From NCBI GenBank assembly GCA_002696485.1, contig NZTP01000086.1, forward strand, positions 186,001 to 250,000: 64,000 nt of DNA. The letters are read 5' to 3'. The DNA is from Altibacter sp. (GTDB lineage: Bacteria; Bacteroidota; Bacteroidia; Flavobacteriales; Flavobacteriaceae). This document shows positions 52,034-61,685 of this stretch, one piece after another. A program made the translations under genes and the position numbers. The notes beneath the pieces were generated by a model. That model did no database searches. It was not told the origin of the DNA and worked only from the letters and a program-made list of their open reading frames with translations. Every line of letters begins with the position of its first letter. The stretch's first letter is position 1.

Positions 52034-53825
52034 ATAGATATTTTTGTAGGGCTGTCTTTATTTTTTCTGAAGTAATACCCACATAATCCTTGAGTTGAAG
52101 AACGGTTCCATGTTCAGGAAAAACATCGGGGATACCCAATAGGTCTATAGTATTGGAATAGTTATTTTTTACGGCAAATTCGGCTATAGCACTGCCGAAG
52201 CCTCCGTGGATCACTCCATCCTCTACGGTGACAATGGTCTTGTATTTCTGAAAGACGGTATGCAACAAAGTTTCATCCAATGGTTTTACAAATCGCAGAT
52301 CGTAACTTCCTATTTTTTCCTTTTCTGAAAGTGTCAGCATATTGATAGCTTCCATTACTTCCGAAGCAATAGTGCCAATACTTAATACGGCAATTTTCTC
52401 ACCTTCCTTTACAACAACGCCTGTTCCAATTGTGATTGCTTCAAAGGGTCGTTGCCATTCCAGAATATCGCTGTGACCACGAGGATACCGAATGGCGATT
52501 GGATGGTCAAGTCCTAATTGGGCGGTATACAAAATATTGCGAAGGTCGATAGCATTGCGAGGCGCAAATACAATGAGATTTGGAATACACCGCAGGTATG
52601 CTATATCAAAGATGCCATGATGTGTGGCTCCGTCTTCCCCCACAAGTCCAGCTCTGTCCAAACAAAAGATCACCGGGAGATCTTGCAGGCATACATCGTG
52701 GATTAATTGGTCGTAGGCACGTTGCATAAAGGTTGAATAGATGTTACAAAACACCGTGCACCCTTGTGTTGCGAGCCCGGCAGCAAATGTTACGGCATGT
52801 TGTTCGGCGATCCCTACGTCAAAAGCACGATCGGGGAAGGTTTCCATCATTAATTTTAGAGAACTTCCTGTGGGCATAGCGGGAGTGATACCAATGATGG
52901 TATCATTTAAACGAGCCAGTTCAACAAGGGTTATTCCAAAAATATCTTGGTATTTTGGAGGGATACCTTCATTGCTTTTAGGCGCTAATTCCCCTGTGGT
53001 CGCATCGAATTTACCGGGCGCATGGTAGGTTACTTGATTTTCTTCAGCTTGCTTAAGTCCCTTTCCTTTCTTTGTGATGACGTGAAGTAGCCTAGGGCCG
53101 GGTACTTGCTTTACATTTTGTAAAGTCTGTAACAATGCCGGAAGATCATGTCCATCTATAGGACCGGAGTACTTAAATTTTAAGGCTTCAAATATATTAT
53201 CTGTATCCGGTGTTTCCGCGAGGTTTACCTTAGTGAGATATTCTTTAAGAGCTCCAACACTGGGGTCGATCCCAATGGCGTTATCGTTCAAGATGACCAA
53301 CAGATTGGTATTGGTGACACCGGCATGGTTCAAGGCTTCGAACGCCATGCCACTGGCAATGGATGCATCTCCAACCACGGCAATATGCTGTCGTGTTGTA
53401 TCCCCTTTTAACTGCGCTGCGATGGCCATTCCCAAAGCGGCAGAAATGGACGTGCTACTATGCCCTGTACCAAAGGCATCATACTCACTTTCGCTGCGTT
53501 TAGGAAAACCGCTTAGTCCGTTCCACCGTCTGTTCGTTTGAAAAATAGATTTTCTACCGGTAAGTATTTTATGACCGTAGGCTTGATGTCCAACATCCCA
53601 AATGAGTATATCCTTTGGTGTATTAAACACATAATGCAGGGCGATGGTCAATTCCACCACGCCCAAACTTGCCCCTAAGTGCCCTTCTTTTACTGCGACA
53701 ATATCAATAATGAAATCGCGTAGTTCTTTTGCCAATTGAGGAAGCTCTGACCCTTCGAGACGGCGCAGTTCGTTTGGAAACTGAATACTTTCTAATAACT
53801 TCTGTGGCACCTTGCAAAGATACAT
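52032..53825 (-). CDS. dxs: 1-deoxy-D-xylulose-5-phosphate synthase
   Basis: Up to 597 residues. Thiamine-diphosphate site GDASIASGMAFEALN...VILNDN; His in GHLGASLGVVE; catalytic Glu in DVGIAEQHAVTFAAG. It makes DXP from pyruvate and glyceraldehyde 3-phosphate, the first step of the MEP isoprenoid pathway. The ATG at 53825 is directly followed by TATCTTTG, a perfect -7 box. If that box is used, transcription begins near 53810 and translation would start at an in-frame GTG there (VPQKLLESI). No conserved residues are lost. Divergent from tadA, with only 33 bp between. Confidence 0.93.
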   Translation of the reverse strand: MYLCKVPQKLLESIQFPNELRRLEGSELPQLAKELRDFIIDIVAVKEGHLGASLGVVELTIALHYVFNTPKDILIWDVGHQAYGHKILTGRKSIFQTNRRWNGLSGFPKRSESEYDAFGTGHSSTSISAALGMAIAAQLKGDTTRQHIAVVGDASIASGMAFEALNHAGVTNTNLLVILNDNAIGIDPSVGALKEYLTKVNLAETPDTDNIFEALKFKYSGPIDGHDLPALLQTLQNVKQVPGPRLLHVITKKGKGLKQAEENQVTYHAPGKFDATTGELAPKSNEGIPPKYQDIFGITLVELARLNDTIIGITPAMPTGSSLKLMMETFPDRAFDVGIAEQHAVTFAAGLATQGCTVFCNIYSTFMQRAYDQLIHDVCLQDLPVIFCLDRAGLVGEDGATHHGIFDIAYLRCIPNLIVFAPRNAIDLRNILYTAQLGLDHPIAIRYPRGHSDILEWQRPFEAITIGTGVVVKEGEKIAVLSIGTIASEVMEAINMLTLSEKEKIGSYDLRFVKPLDETLLHTVFQKYKTIVTVEDGVIHGGFGSAIAEFAVKNNYSNTIDLLGIPDVFPEHGTVLQLKDYVGITSEKIKTALQKYL

Positions 53826-53858
53826 TTTGCTTTTGTACTTTTACGGGGATTAAAAAAA

Positions 53859-54317
53859 ATGATGAACGAGCTTACCCCTTACGATGACACCTATTTTATG
53901 AAGCGTGCGCTGCAAGAAGCTGAAGCTGCGTATGAAAAGGGAGAGGTGCCTATTGGGGCCATTGTGGTCATCAACAATCAAATTATTGCAAGGGCACATA
54001 ATTTAACAGAAACACTTAATGATGTCACTGCGCATGCTGAAATGCAAGCTATTACAGCAGCAGCAAATTTTTTAGGTGGTAAGTACTTGTCGAATTGTAC
54101 ATTGTATGTTACGCTTGAACCCTGCCAAATGTGTGCAGGCGCACTATTTTGGAGTCAGATCTCAACAATAATATATGGCGCGAGAGATTCACAACGTGGT
54201 TGTATAGCTCTTGATACAAAGTTGCACCCTAAAACGACCCTGCGTGGAGGCATCTTAGCCGAGGAAACATCACAATTGTTAAAACGTTTCTTTGTAGAGA
54301 AACGCAACCTTAATTAA
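53859..54317 (+). CDS. tadA: tRNA-specific adenosine deaminase
   Basis: 152 residues. Zinc site H59-A-E61 (TAHAEMQAI) with P88-C89-QM-C92 (LEPCQMCAG). GEVPIGAIVVINNQIIARAHN and YGARDSQRGC are typical of TadA. It converts A34 to inosine in tRNA-Arg(ACG). Two Met codons open the frame; the first is used. Cytosolic. Confidence 0.92.
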   Translation: MMNELTPYDDTYFMKRALQEAEAAYEKGEVPIGAIVVINNQIIARAHNLTETLNDVTAHAEMQAITAAANFLGGKYLSNCTLYVTLEPCQMCAGALFWSQISTIIYGARDSQRGCIALDTKLHPKTTLRGGILAEETSQLLKRFFVEKRNLN

Positions 54318-54348
54318 AAAGGCCCGCTATTGATAGCGGGCCTTTTTT
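54316..54348. terminator. Bidirectional terminator between tadA and csp
   Basis: A 15-bp stem (AAAAAGGCCCGCTAT with ATAGCGGGCCTTTTT) and 2-base loop overlap the tadA stop; useful for both convergent genes. Confidence 0.9.
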
Positions 54349-54372
54349 CGGTCAGTTGTTAAGATATATATC

Positions 54373-54570
54373 TTAGTCGTGGATCACGCGCACCTTTGCG
54401 GCAACCATTCCTTTTCGTCCTTCTTCTTCAACATATTCAACTTTGTCACCTTCGTTAAGGGCTTCGCCATTAAGTCCGGTCACGTGTACGAAAATGTCTT
54501 TTCCGGTTTCGTCATTGGTGATAAAACCGAAACCTTTTGACTCGTTAAAAAACTTTACTGTTCCTTCCAT
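54373..54570 (-). CDS. Cold shock domain protein
   Basis: 65 residues, one cold-shock OB fold with RNP-1 KGFGFIT and RNP-2 DIFVHV. It binds single-stranded RNA or DNA as an RNA chaperone or anti-terminator. A TACATTTG -7 box lies at 54600-54607, giving a short leader of about 25 bases, so the long thermosensing leader of E. coli cspA is absent. Confidence 0.95.
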   Translation of the reverse strand: MEGTVKFFNESKGFGFITNDETGKDIFVHVTGLNGEALNEGDKVEYVEEEGRKGMVAAKVRVIHD

Positions 54571-54599
54571 TGTAAATAAAAAAATAAATTAATAATGAA

Positions 54600-54607
54600 C
54601 AAATGTA
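54600..54607 (-). promoter_or_regulatory. -7 promoter box of the cold shock gene (TACATTTG)
   Basis: Exact TAnnTTTG match on the minus strand, 30 bases before the ATG. Confidence 0.5.
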
Positions 54608-54664
54608 CTATTTTTATGACCTCAAAGGTTAAGAAAATCTTAATTTTTTTTAAAACCAATTGAT

Positions 54665-54910
54665 TTATAGCTTCTTGTCCTTGGTGTAATTTCGCATCTT
54701 CTCGATGTTCTCTTTAGTAAGCATATAGTCTTTTACGCTCCTGTTCTTCCAGCGTCTATAGATAAATACAGGCATGGTGATAAAAAAGGTGACTGCTATG
54801 GAAATTCCAATGAGGAACTCACCGGTTTTGGGATCTGCTTCTCGAATATAGAACCCAATACAGCAACTTACAATAGCGGCTAACATTAAAAAAACGAGGA
54901 CATACTTCAT
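54665..54910 (-). CDS. Small two-helix membrane protein, unknown function
   Basis: 81 residues. Two hydrophobic helices (about 3-22 and 32-50) are separated by a short polar turn (IREADPKTGEFL). The C-terminus is basic (NRSVKDYMLTKENIEKMRNYTKDKKL). I recognise no named family. It starts 6 bases after the ClC channel gene stop on the same strand, so it is probably co-transcribed and might be a small partner of the channel; no direct support. Confidence 0.65.
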   Translation of the reverse strand: MKYVLVFLMLAAIVSCCIGFYIREADPKTGEFLIGISIAVTFFITMPVFIYRRWKNRSVKDYMLTKENIEKMRNYTKDKKL

Positions 54911-54916
54911 ATTCTA

Positions 54917-56713
54917 TTATTTTCCTGAAAAGTCAATTAGTTTTCGTCTGTACGCCGTTAAAAGTTTCGATTTTGAAATAAAACCATAATACTTTCCATC
55001 GGCAATAACAGGGAGATTCCAAGCCCCTGTATCTTGGAATTTCTTCATTACCTGGGTCATTTTGTCTTCGTCTAAGATAATAATCGCAGGTGGATTCTGC
55101 ATTAAATGTCGGGCAGTTACTTCTTTGTATAAGGATTGATCGAACATCACCGGACGTAAGTCGTCCAACAAAATAATACCTTCCAACACTTCGGTGTCGG
55201 GGTGAACTACAGGGAAAATATTCCGGTTCGATTTTACCACAGCTTGATGTACGATCGCTTCTAAGGTCATCTCGGGATGGAGAACTGCAAAATTTTGTTC
55301 CACGACCGATTTGATATTCATTAAAGTTAACACCGCATGATCCTTATTATGTGTGATCAACTCACCTTTACGCCCCAATTCCATTGCATAGACCGAATGC
55401 GGCACGAAATATTTGGTAATGGAGAAGGAAATTGCAGCGGCGATCATCAAAGGGAGGAAGAGTTCGTAACCTCCCGTTACCTCAGCAATTAAGAAAATGG
55501 CTGTCAATGGGGCATGCAAAACACCTGCCATAAGTCCGGTCATTCCTACCAAGGTGAAATTACTTTCTGAAACAGGGGTGGCTAAAAACTCCAAGGCATT
55601 GAGTATTTTGGCCAAGCAATAACCCATGATACTTCCCATGAAAAGGGTAGGGGCAAAAATTCCGCCAACACCTCCTGCCCCAAACGTAAGTGAACTGGCG
55701 ATCACTTTAAAAACAACGAGTCCGCCCAATAGTGCAATCGTTACCCATACATTGTTGAGGTCCAGATCAAAGAAGTTGTTTTCGAGTGCTTTTTCGGGAT
55801 TCCCTTGAACCAAATTATTGATGACGTCGAATCCTTCACCGTATAAAGGGGGAATAAAATATACGAGAATTCCTATACCGATACCACCAATTATGAGTCG
55901 TTTTATTGGAGAACCGATCCTTTCAAAGAACTTCTGAAAGCGTTCATAAGTTTCAGTAAAATAAATGGAAACAAATCCGGCAACGGCGCCTAAGAGCATG
56001 TATAGTGGAATGTCTTTCAGTAAAAATTCGTCCTCGATACTAAAAGGCAGCAGTATATCATTTCCGAAGAAAAAATAGGACGTAATTATTGCCGATACCG
56101 AAGCCAAGAGCAATGGGATCAAGGAAACCAATGTAAGGTCCAGGCTAAATACTTCAATAGCAAAAATAATGGCAGCGATAGGCGCTTTAAAGATGGACGA
56201 CATGGCACCTGCTGCGGCACACCCTATCAATAATGTACGCGTTGCCTGATTCATATGCAACAGGCGGGATACATTAGAACTTATGGCTGCCCCGGTGGCT
56301 ACGGTGGGACCTTCCAGTCCCACAGATCCTCCAAAACCCACCGTAATGGGAGCGGTCAATAAACTGCCATACATCTGGAATCGTCTCATGATACCCTTTT
56401 TCTTGGCGATGGCGAATAAAGTGGCCGGAATTCCTTGTGTAGGTTTGTTACGAATTATAAAGGTTAGGATGAGATAGGTAAGTGTTAATCCGATGATAGG
56501 AAAGATAAAATAGAAAGCGCTGTGATATTCTTGAATTAATTTACCTTCCAAGAGTAATTGAATAAAGTGTGTACCGTTCTTAATCAGTACCGCCCCCATT
56601 CCGCTAAGAAATCCCACGAAAATACTCACGATAAAAACAAACTGCTTGTGCGAGATATATTTCAATCGCCATATAAGGAATCGCGTGAGCAAGGTTCGTT
56701 GTTGTGCAGACAT
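54917..56713 (-). CDS. ClC family chloride channel/antiporter with CBS domains
   Basis: 598 residues. Membrane domain (about 20-445) with the gating-glutamate motif GLEGPTVATGA (GxEGP), the selectivity motif GGVGGIFAPTLFMG (GxFxP) and the earlier FGGSVG. Two CBS domains lie at about 455-595. Moves Cl- (often with H+ exchange) across the inner membrane, with the CBS pair perhaps sensing adenine nucleotides. Upstream of the small membrane gene. Confidence 0.93.
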   Translation of the reverse strand: MSAQQRTLLTRFLIWRLKYISHKQFVFIVSIFVGFLSGMGAVLIKNGTHFIQLLLEGKLIQEYHSAFYFIFPIIGLTLTYLILTFIIRNKPTQGIPATLFAIAKKKGIMRRFQMYGSLLTAPITVGFGGSVGLEGPTVATGAAISSNVSRLLHMNQATRTLLIGCAAAGAMSSIFKAPIAAIIFAIEVFSLDLTLVSLIPLLLASVSAIITSYFFFGNDILLPFSIEDEFLLKDIPLYMLLGAVAGFVSIYFTETYERFQKFFERIGSPIKRLIIGGIGIGILVYFIPPLYGEGFDVINNLVQGNPEKALENNFFDLDLNNVWVTIALLGGLVVFKVIASSLTFGAGGVGGIFAPTLFMGSIMGYCLAKILNALEFLATPVSESNFTLVGMTGLMAGVLHAPLTAIFLIAEVTGGYELFLPLMIAAAISFSITKYFVPHSVYAMELGRKGELITHNKDHAVLTLMNIKSVVEQNFAVLHPEMTLEAIVHQAVVKSNRNIFPVVHPDTEVLEGIILLDDLRPVMFDQSLYKEVTARHLMQNPPAIIILDEDKMTQVMKKFQDTGAWNLPVIADGKYYGFISKSKLLTAYRRKLIDFSGK

Positions 56714-56723
56714 TTCTACGGTA

Positions 56724-56749
56724 TTAAAAAATCCTGCCGAAGCAGGATT
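56724..56749 (-). terminator. Terminator after aspS
   Basis: On the minus strand AATCCTGC and GCAGGATT form an 8-bp stem with a TTCG tetraloop, followed by six T. Confidence 0.8.
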
Positions 56750-56753
56750 AAAT

Positions 56754-58508
56754 TTAACCTTTTATATTAAGCTGTAAACTTAATTCTTCAAGTTGCGCAG
56801 TATCGATAGGCGCCGGGGCATCGATCATGACATCCCGCCCTGCATTGTTCTTCGGAAAGGCAATGAAATCGCGAATAGTTTCTTGACCGCCTAAAATCGC
56901 AACCAAACGATCTAATCCAAATGCGATCCCTCCATGTGGAGGTGCACCATACTGAAAAGCATCCATTAAGAACCCAAATTGAGCTTTGGCTTCTTCAGGA
57001 GTAAAACCTAAATAGTCAAACATGAGCGATTGGGTTTCCTTGTCGTGAATACGTATGGAACCTCCGCCAATCTCATTTCCGTTTAACACAAGATCGTAGG
57101 CATTCGCTTTAACAGCACCCGGATCGGTCTCTAACAAATCAAGTTGTCCGGGCTTAGGAGACGTGAATGGATGATGCATAGCGTGATACCGCTGCGTTTC
57201 CTCATCCCATTCCAACAAAGGGAAATCCACCACCCACAGAGGGGCAAAAACCTTGGGATCACGAAGGCCTAGCTGTTGTGCCAGTTCCATTCGCAACGCA
57301 CTCAACTGTGAACGGACTTTATCTGCCGCTCCGGAAAGCACACAAATAAGATCTCCGGGCTTCGCACCGGTGATATCTGCCCATCGTTCCAAATCATCCT
57401 GATCGTAGAATTTATCGACAGATGACTTGAAACTTCCGTCTTCGTTGCAGCGGCAATATACCATGCCCATGGCGCCTATTTGTGGACGCTTTACCCAATC
57501 GATTAGGGCATCGATCTCTTTTCTGGTAAAACTATTTCCTCCCGGAACTGCTATGCCAACAACTAGTTCTGCTTGATTGAATACATTGAAATCCTTGTGC
57601 TGTGTGACGTCATTCAATTCGCCAAACTCCATGCCGAAGCGAATATCCGGTTTATCATTTCCGTAGGTACGCATGGCCTCATCGTAGGTCATCCTTGGAA
57701 AATCTGAGACTTCAACTCCATTGATTTCTTTGAGTAAATGGCGTGTAAGTCCTTCGAAGGTGTTTAAGATATCTTCCTGTTCTACAAATGCCATTTCACA
57801 GTCGATTTGCGTAAATTCCGGCTGACGGTCGGCCCGAAGGTCCTCATCCCGAAAGCATTTTACAATTTGAAAATATTTATCCATTCCACCTACCATAAGC
57901 AACTGCTTGAAAGTTTGTGGAGACTGGGGTAGTGCATAAAACTGTCCTTCATTCATACGAGAGGGTACTACAAAATCGCGGGCACCTTCAGGTGTAGATT
58001 TAATGAGATACGGAGTCTCTACTTCCACGAAATTCTTTTCCGATAGATAATTGCGAACCGCCATGGTGACTTTATGGCGAAACACAAGGTTTTCTCGCAC
58101 GGGTTTTCTTCGGATATCCAAATAGCGGTACTTCATGCGAAGGTCTTCTCCGCCGTCGGTTTCATTCTCAATGGTAAAGGGTGGGGTAAGTGACTTATTG
58201 AGCACTGTGATGTTCTTGACAAGGATTTCTATATCGCCCGTTGGCATATTGGGGTTCTTGGATTCCCGTTCGATCACGGTTCCATCGATTTGAATAACAA
58301 ATTCCCTTCCCAATTGCGAAGCAATTTCCATAACCTTTTTTGATGTGCGTTCCTCATCGAAAATAAGTTGTGTGATACCATAGCGATCCCGAAGGTCTAC
58401 CCAGATCATGAAACCTTTATTTCTAATTTTTTGGACCCACCCGGCAAGCGTCACCTGTGTATCTATGTGCGAGGCGTTTAATTCGCCATTGCTATGCGTT
58501 CTATACAT
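56754..58508 (-). CDS. aspS: Aspartate--tRNA ligase
   Basis: 584 residues from the ATG at 58508 ([19 protein letters not shown]). A frame extended 15 codons upstream contains the -7 box TAAATTTG and so is not translated. Anticodon-binding OB fold (about 1-110, [23 protein letters not shown]), class II motif 2 [18 protein letters not shown], the bacterial GAD insertion (about 290-410), and motif 3 [11 protein letters not shown]. It charges tRNA-Asp. Confidence 0.96.
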   Translation of the reverse strand: MYRTHSNGELNASHIDTQVTLAGWVQKIRNKGFMIWVDLRDRYGITQLIFDEERTSKKVMEIASQLGREFVIQIDGTVIERESKNPNMPTGDIEILVKNITVLNKSLTPPFTIENETDGGEDLRMKYRYLDIRRKPVRENLVFRHKVTMAVRNYLSEKNFVEVETPYLIKSTPEGARDFVVPSRMNEGQFYALPQSPQTFKQLLMVGGMDKYFQIVKCFRDEDLRADRQPEFTQIDCEMAFVEQEDILNTFEGLTRHLLKEINGVEVSDFPRMTYDEAMRTYGNDKPDIRFGMEFGELNDVTQHKDFNVFNQAELVVGIAVPGGNSFTRKEIDALIDWVKRPQIGAMGMVYCRCNEDGSFKSSVDKFYDQDDLERWADITGAKPGDLICVLSGAADKVRSQLSALRMELAQQLGLRDPKVFAPLWVVDFPLLEWDEETQRYHAMHHPFTSPKPGQLDLLETDPGAVKANAYDLVLNGNEIGGGSIRIHDKETQSLMFDYLGFTPEEAKAQFGFLMDAFQYGAPPHGGIAFGLDRLVAILGGQETIRDFIAFPKNNAGRDVMIDAPAPIDTAQLEELSLQLNIKG

Positions 58509-58528
58509 TGTGTTGTAAAAATTAGGTG

Positions 58529-58536
58529 CAAATTTA
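58529..58536 (-). promoter_or_regulatory. -7 promoter box of aspS (TAAATTTG)
   Basis: Exact TAnnTTTG match on the minus strand, 20 bases before the chosen aspS ATG; decides between two start codons. Confidence 0.55.
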
Positions 58537-58689
58537 GGAAGATTAAAGAGCAATTCGCCATATTTTTTTAAACTTTACTACCCTTAGTCGCAAGAACTTG
58601 TTAAGAAACTGTTTGTTAATATTCATTTCAATATTAAATAATGGTTAAATCTTTACTACCTTGGTAGAAACAATCAAAAATTCATAATT

Positions 58690-61668
58690 ATGAAACAAAA
58701 AAACTCAAACAGCAGGATGTTCCTGTTTGTACTTTTAATTTTTCCGTGTTGGCTGTTCGCACAGACCACCTTAACCGGGAATGTAAAAGAGCCAAGCGGT
58801 AAGACTGTTCCCTTTGTTAATGTCATTGAGAAAGGGACTACCAATGGCACAACTACCGACATGGATGGAAATTTCACACTAGCGGTGAATAATTTACCCA
58901 CAACGCTTGTATTTTCATCAATTGGTTTCGAAACGGTCGAACAGTCTGTATCAAGCACGACACCAATGAGTGTTACTATTTCTGAATCTGCTGAATCATT
59001 GGAGGAAGTGGTGATCACGGGTCTCGCCACCTCGGTAAAGCGATCCAATGCAGCGAATGCGGTAGCCTCCATTTCAGCTGAAGAATTAGCGGGAAGAACA
59101 CCGCCACAAACGCTCGATGGGGCATTGGCAGGAAAATTTGCAGGAGCTTTGGTTACCAGAAGCTCAGGAGCTCCGGGAGGGGGAATTTCAGTAAAACTTA
59201 GAGGGGTTACCTCTATTAACGGGAATTCTCAACCGCTGTACATTGTAGACGGGGTATACGTTAACAACAACAGTATTTCTGCGGCAGGTTTGAATTTTGT
59301 TTCGCAAGCGGCCTCCGGTGGAAATGCCTCCAGTCAAGACAACCCATCGAACCGTATTGCAGATATCAATCCGGATGATATTGCAAATATTGAAATCTTG
59401 AAAGGAGCTTCTGCTGCTGCGATTTACGGTTCGCGTGCTGCTGCCGGTGTGGTTATCATTACGACTAAGAAGGGAAAAAGAGGAGAAACAAAGGTCTCTT
59501 TTTCTCAAGAAGTTGGTTTTAACAGGATCATTAATTTAAGAGGACAGCGAAACTTTACCGCTGAAATTGCAGAAAATGGTTTTGGTGAAGGACAGGGAGC
59601 ATTATTCTTGGCCGCCCAAGCCAACGGAACTTTGACAGATTATGAGAAAGAAATATACGGAGAAGATGGATTTATATCTAACTCTTCTGTGAATATTTCC
59701 GGCGGATCTGATAATACCCTGTTCTACGCTGCATTTTCTAATAATGAGGAAGCTGGTATTGTAAAAAATACCGGATATGACAGAAAGTCTATTCGATTGA
59801 ACCTAGAACATACTTTCTTTAAAGACCGTGCGAAAATCTCAGTAAACAGTAATTATATAAACTCTACGGCAGACCGTGGATTCTTCAATAATGATAACAC
59901 GGGAACAACTATTGGTGTTGCTTTAACTTCTACACCGCCATGGGCGCAGTTATTCCCTGATGCCAATGGAAATTATCCTGATAACCCATACGGGGGTTCC
60001 AACCCTTTACAAACAAGAGATCTTGTGACCAACAGGGAAGATGTCAATCGTTTTATTACAGGAGGTACTTTAGATTTTGATATTTATAGAGCCGACAATT
60101 CTAATTTGAAACTTCAGCTTCGAGCCGGGGTGGATTATTATGAATTGGTCAATACTGCGATTTTCCCAAAAGAGCTTCAGTTTCAAAAGCCATCAAACGG
60201 TGGATTGAACGGAGTAAGCGCTTTAACCACTACTGAAAACAAGGACGCGAACTATTCGGCATTCTTGGTACATAATTATTTTACCGATAATGAATTGAAC
60301 TTCACAACACAAGCAGGTTTAACAAAGCAAACCTTCAGTGTAAATACCGTACGTAATATTGCTACGAACCTTTTGGCTTCGGAAACGAACCTGGATCAGG
60401 CAGCAAATATTGCGGTAACTCAGTTTAGACAGGAACAGGAAGATGCCGGTTTCTTTGTGCAGGAGGAAGTGAATTATCAGGATAAATTTATAGCCACTGT
60501 AGGTGTTCGAGGGGATAAGTCCTCTAATAATGGCGACGCCAACGAGCTTTTTTATTATCCTAAAGGATCACTTGCGGTGAATTTCCACAATTTTGGTTTC
60601 TGGAATGATAGCTCACCATGGAGTCAGTTCAAGATTCGAGCTGCTTATGGAGAAGCAGGGAACTTTGCACCAAACGGAGCATTATTTACTGCTTATGTAA
60701 GTTCGTTAATCGACGGTATCCCAGGGATCGTGGTTCCCGGTACTTTAGGAGATCCAACAATCTCTCCCGAACGACAAAAGGAATTGGAATTTGGTTTTGA
60801 TACCGGACTGTTTGGTAACAGAGTGAATTTAGAATTCACTTACTACAATAAAAATGTAGACGACCTTATATTATTAGCCAACAATGAATCTTCTTCAGGA
60901 TTCGTTTCAAGATTTGCCAATGCAGGTAACTTAGAGAACCGAGGTTTTGAAATTGGATTCAATGCCGATGTATTCCAGGGGGACGCGTTCGAATGGAATA
61001 CCGGAATATTATTCTATAAGAATACATCCGAAATCACTCGATTAGATGTAGACCCATTCAACTTGGGTGGATTTGGAACAGGATTGGGAACCTTTAGAAT
61101 TGAAGAAGGAGCAAGTGCCACTCAAATTGTAGGAAACAATGCCGATGGAGAGTTGGTGGTTCTTGGAGACGCCGAGCCGGATTTTCAAATGACCTTCAAC
61201 AACTCGTTAAGGTATAAGAATTTTGACCTGTCCTTCTTATGGCATTGGAAAAAAGGGGGTGACAATATCAACCTTACCAACTTATTGACAGACTTTGGGC
61301 AAACCAGTCCAGATTACGATGATTTCACTTTAGACCCTTCAGGGCAACTTAACAATGGGGATTTTCGTATTTCAGCATTTAGAGGAGGTTTTGCAACGCC
61401 CTTCGTAGAAGATGCATCGTATCTTCGTTTGAGAGAGATTGGGCTATTCTATACCTTTTCAAATAAAGTGCTGGAATCAACTTTCAATGGGTATATTTCT
61501 AATATAAAAATTGGATTCTCTGGGAATAACGTGATCAATATTTTTGATTACAACAGTTACGATCCGGAGGTTTCTAACTTTGGTTCCAATGGATTATCCA
61601 CAGGGGTAGAGGTGACTCCGTTTCCATCTTCAAAACGCTACTTGTTTCACCTAAAAGTTGACTTTTAA
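58690..61668 (+). CDS. SusC/RagA family TonB-linked outer-membrane protein
   Basis: 992 residues. Signal peptide ending LFAQ. CarboxypepD_reg-like domain (about 25-105, LTGNVKEPSGKTVPFVNVIEKG), then the SusC plug with KLRGVTSINGNSQPLYIVDGV and the signature IEILKGASAAAIYGSRAAAGV. A large beta barrel ends in F (FHLKVDF). It imports a nutrient, usually an oligosaccharide or peptide, through the lid formed by SusD. The partner gene follows after 17 bp. No glycan hydrolase or regulator is linked, so substrate is unknown. A TACCTTGG -7-like box lies about 30 bases upstream. Confidence 0.95.
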   Translation: MKQKNSNSRMFLFVLLIFPCWLFAQTTLTGNVKEPSGKTVPFVNVIEKGTTNGTTTDMDGNFTLAVNNLPTTLVFSSIGFETVEQSVSSTTPMSVTISESAESLEEVVITGLATSVKRSNAANAVASISAEELAGRTPPQTLDGALAGKFAGALVTRSSGAPGGGISVKLRGVTSINGNSQPLYIVDGVYVNNNSISAAGLNFVSQAASGGNASSQDNPSNRIADINPDDIANIEILKGASAAAIYGSRAAAGVVIITTKKGKRGETKVSFSQEVGFNRIINLRGQRNFTAEIAENGFGEGQGALFLAAQANGTLTDYEKEIYGEDGFISNSSVNISGGSDNTLFYAAFSNNEEAGIVKNTGYDRKSIRLNLEHTFFKDRAKISVNSNYINSTADRGFFNNDNTGTTIGVALTSTPPWAQLFPDANGNYPDNPYGGSNPLQTRDLVTNREDVNRFITGGTLDFDIYRADNSNLKLQLRAGVDYYELVNTAIFPKELQFQKPSNGGLNGVSALTTTENKDANYSAFLVHNYFTDNELNFTTQAGLTKQTFSVNTVRNIATNLLASETNLDQAANIAVTQFRQEQEDAGFFVQEEVNYQDKFIATVGVRGDKSSNNGDANELFYYPKGSLAVNFHNFGFWNDSSPWSQFKIRAAYGEAGNFAPNGALFTAYVSSLIDGIPGIVVPGTLGDPTISPERQKELEFGFDTGLFGNRVNLEFTYYNKNVDDLILLANNESSSGFVSRFANAGNLENRGFEIGFNADVFQGDAFEWNTGILFYKNTSEITRLDVDPFNLGGFGTGLGTFRIEEGASATQIVGNNADGELVVLGDAEPDFQMTFNNSLRYKNFDLSFLWHWKKGGDNINLTNLLTDFGQTSPDYDDFTLDPSGQLNNGDFRISAFRGGFATPFVEDASYLRLREIGLFYTFSNKVLESTFNGYISNIKIGFSGNNVINIFDYNSYDPEVSNFGSNGLSTGVEVTPFPSSKRYLFHLKVDF

Positions 61669-61685
61669 TCTAAAAAATTAATCTT

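Noticed and set aside
58598..58626. TTGTTAA/CTGTTTG repeat before the SusC gene as a fourth Pho-like site
   Set aside because: The second unit is poor, orientation is opposite to the three convincing arrays, and a second TTGTTAA is out of phase (15 bases).
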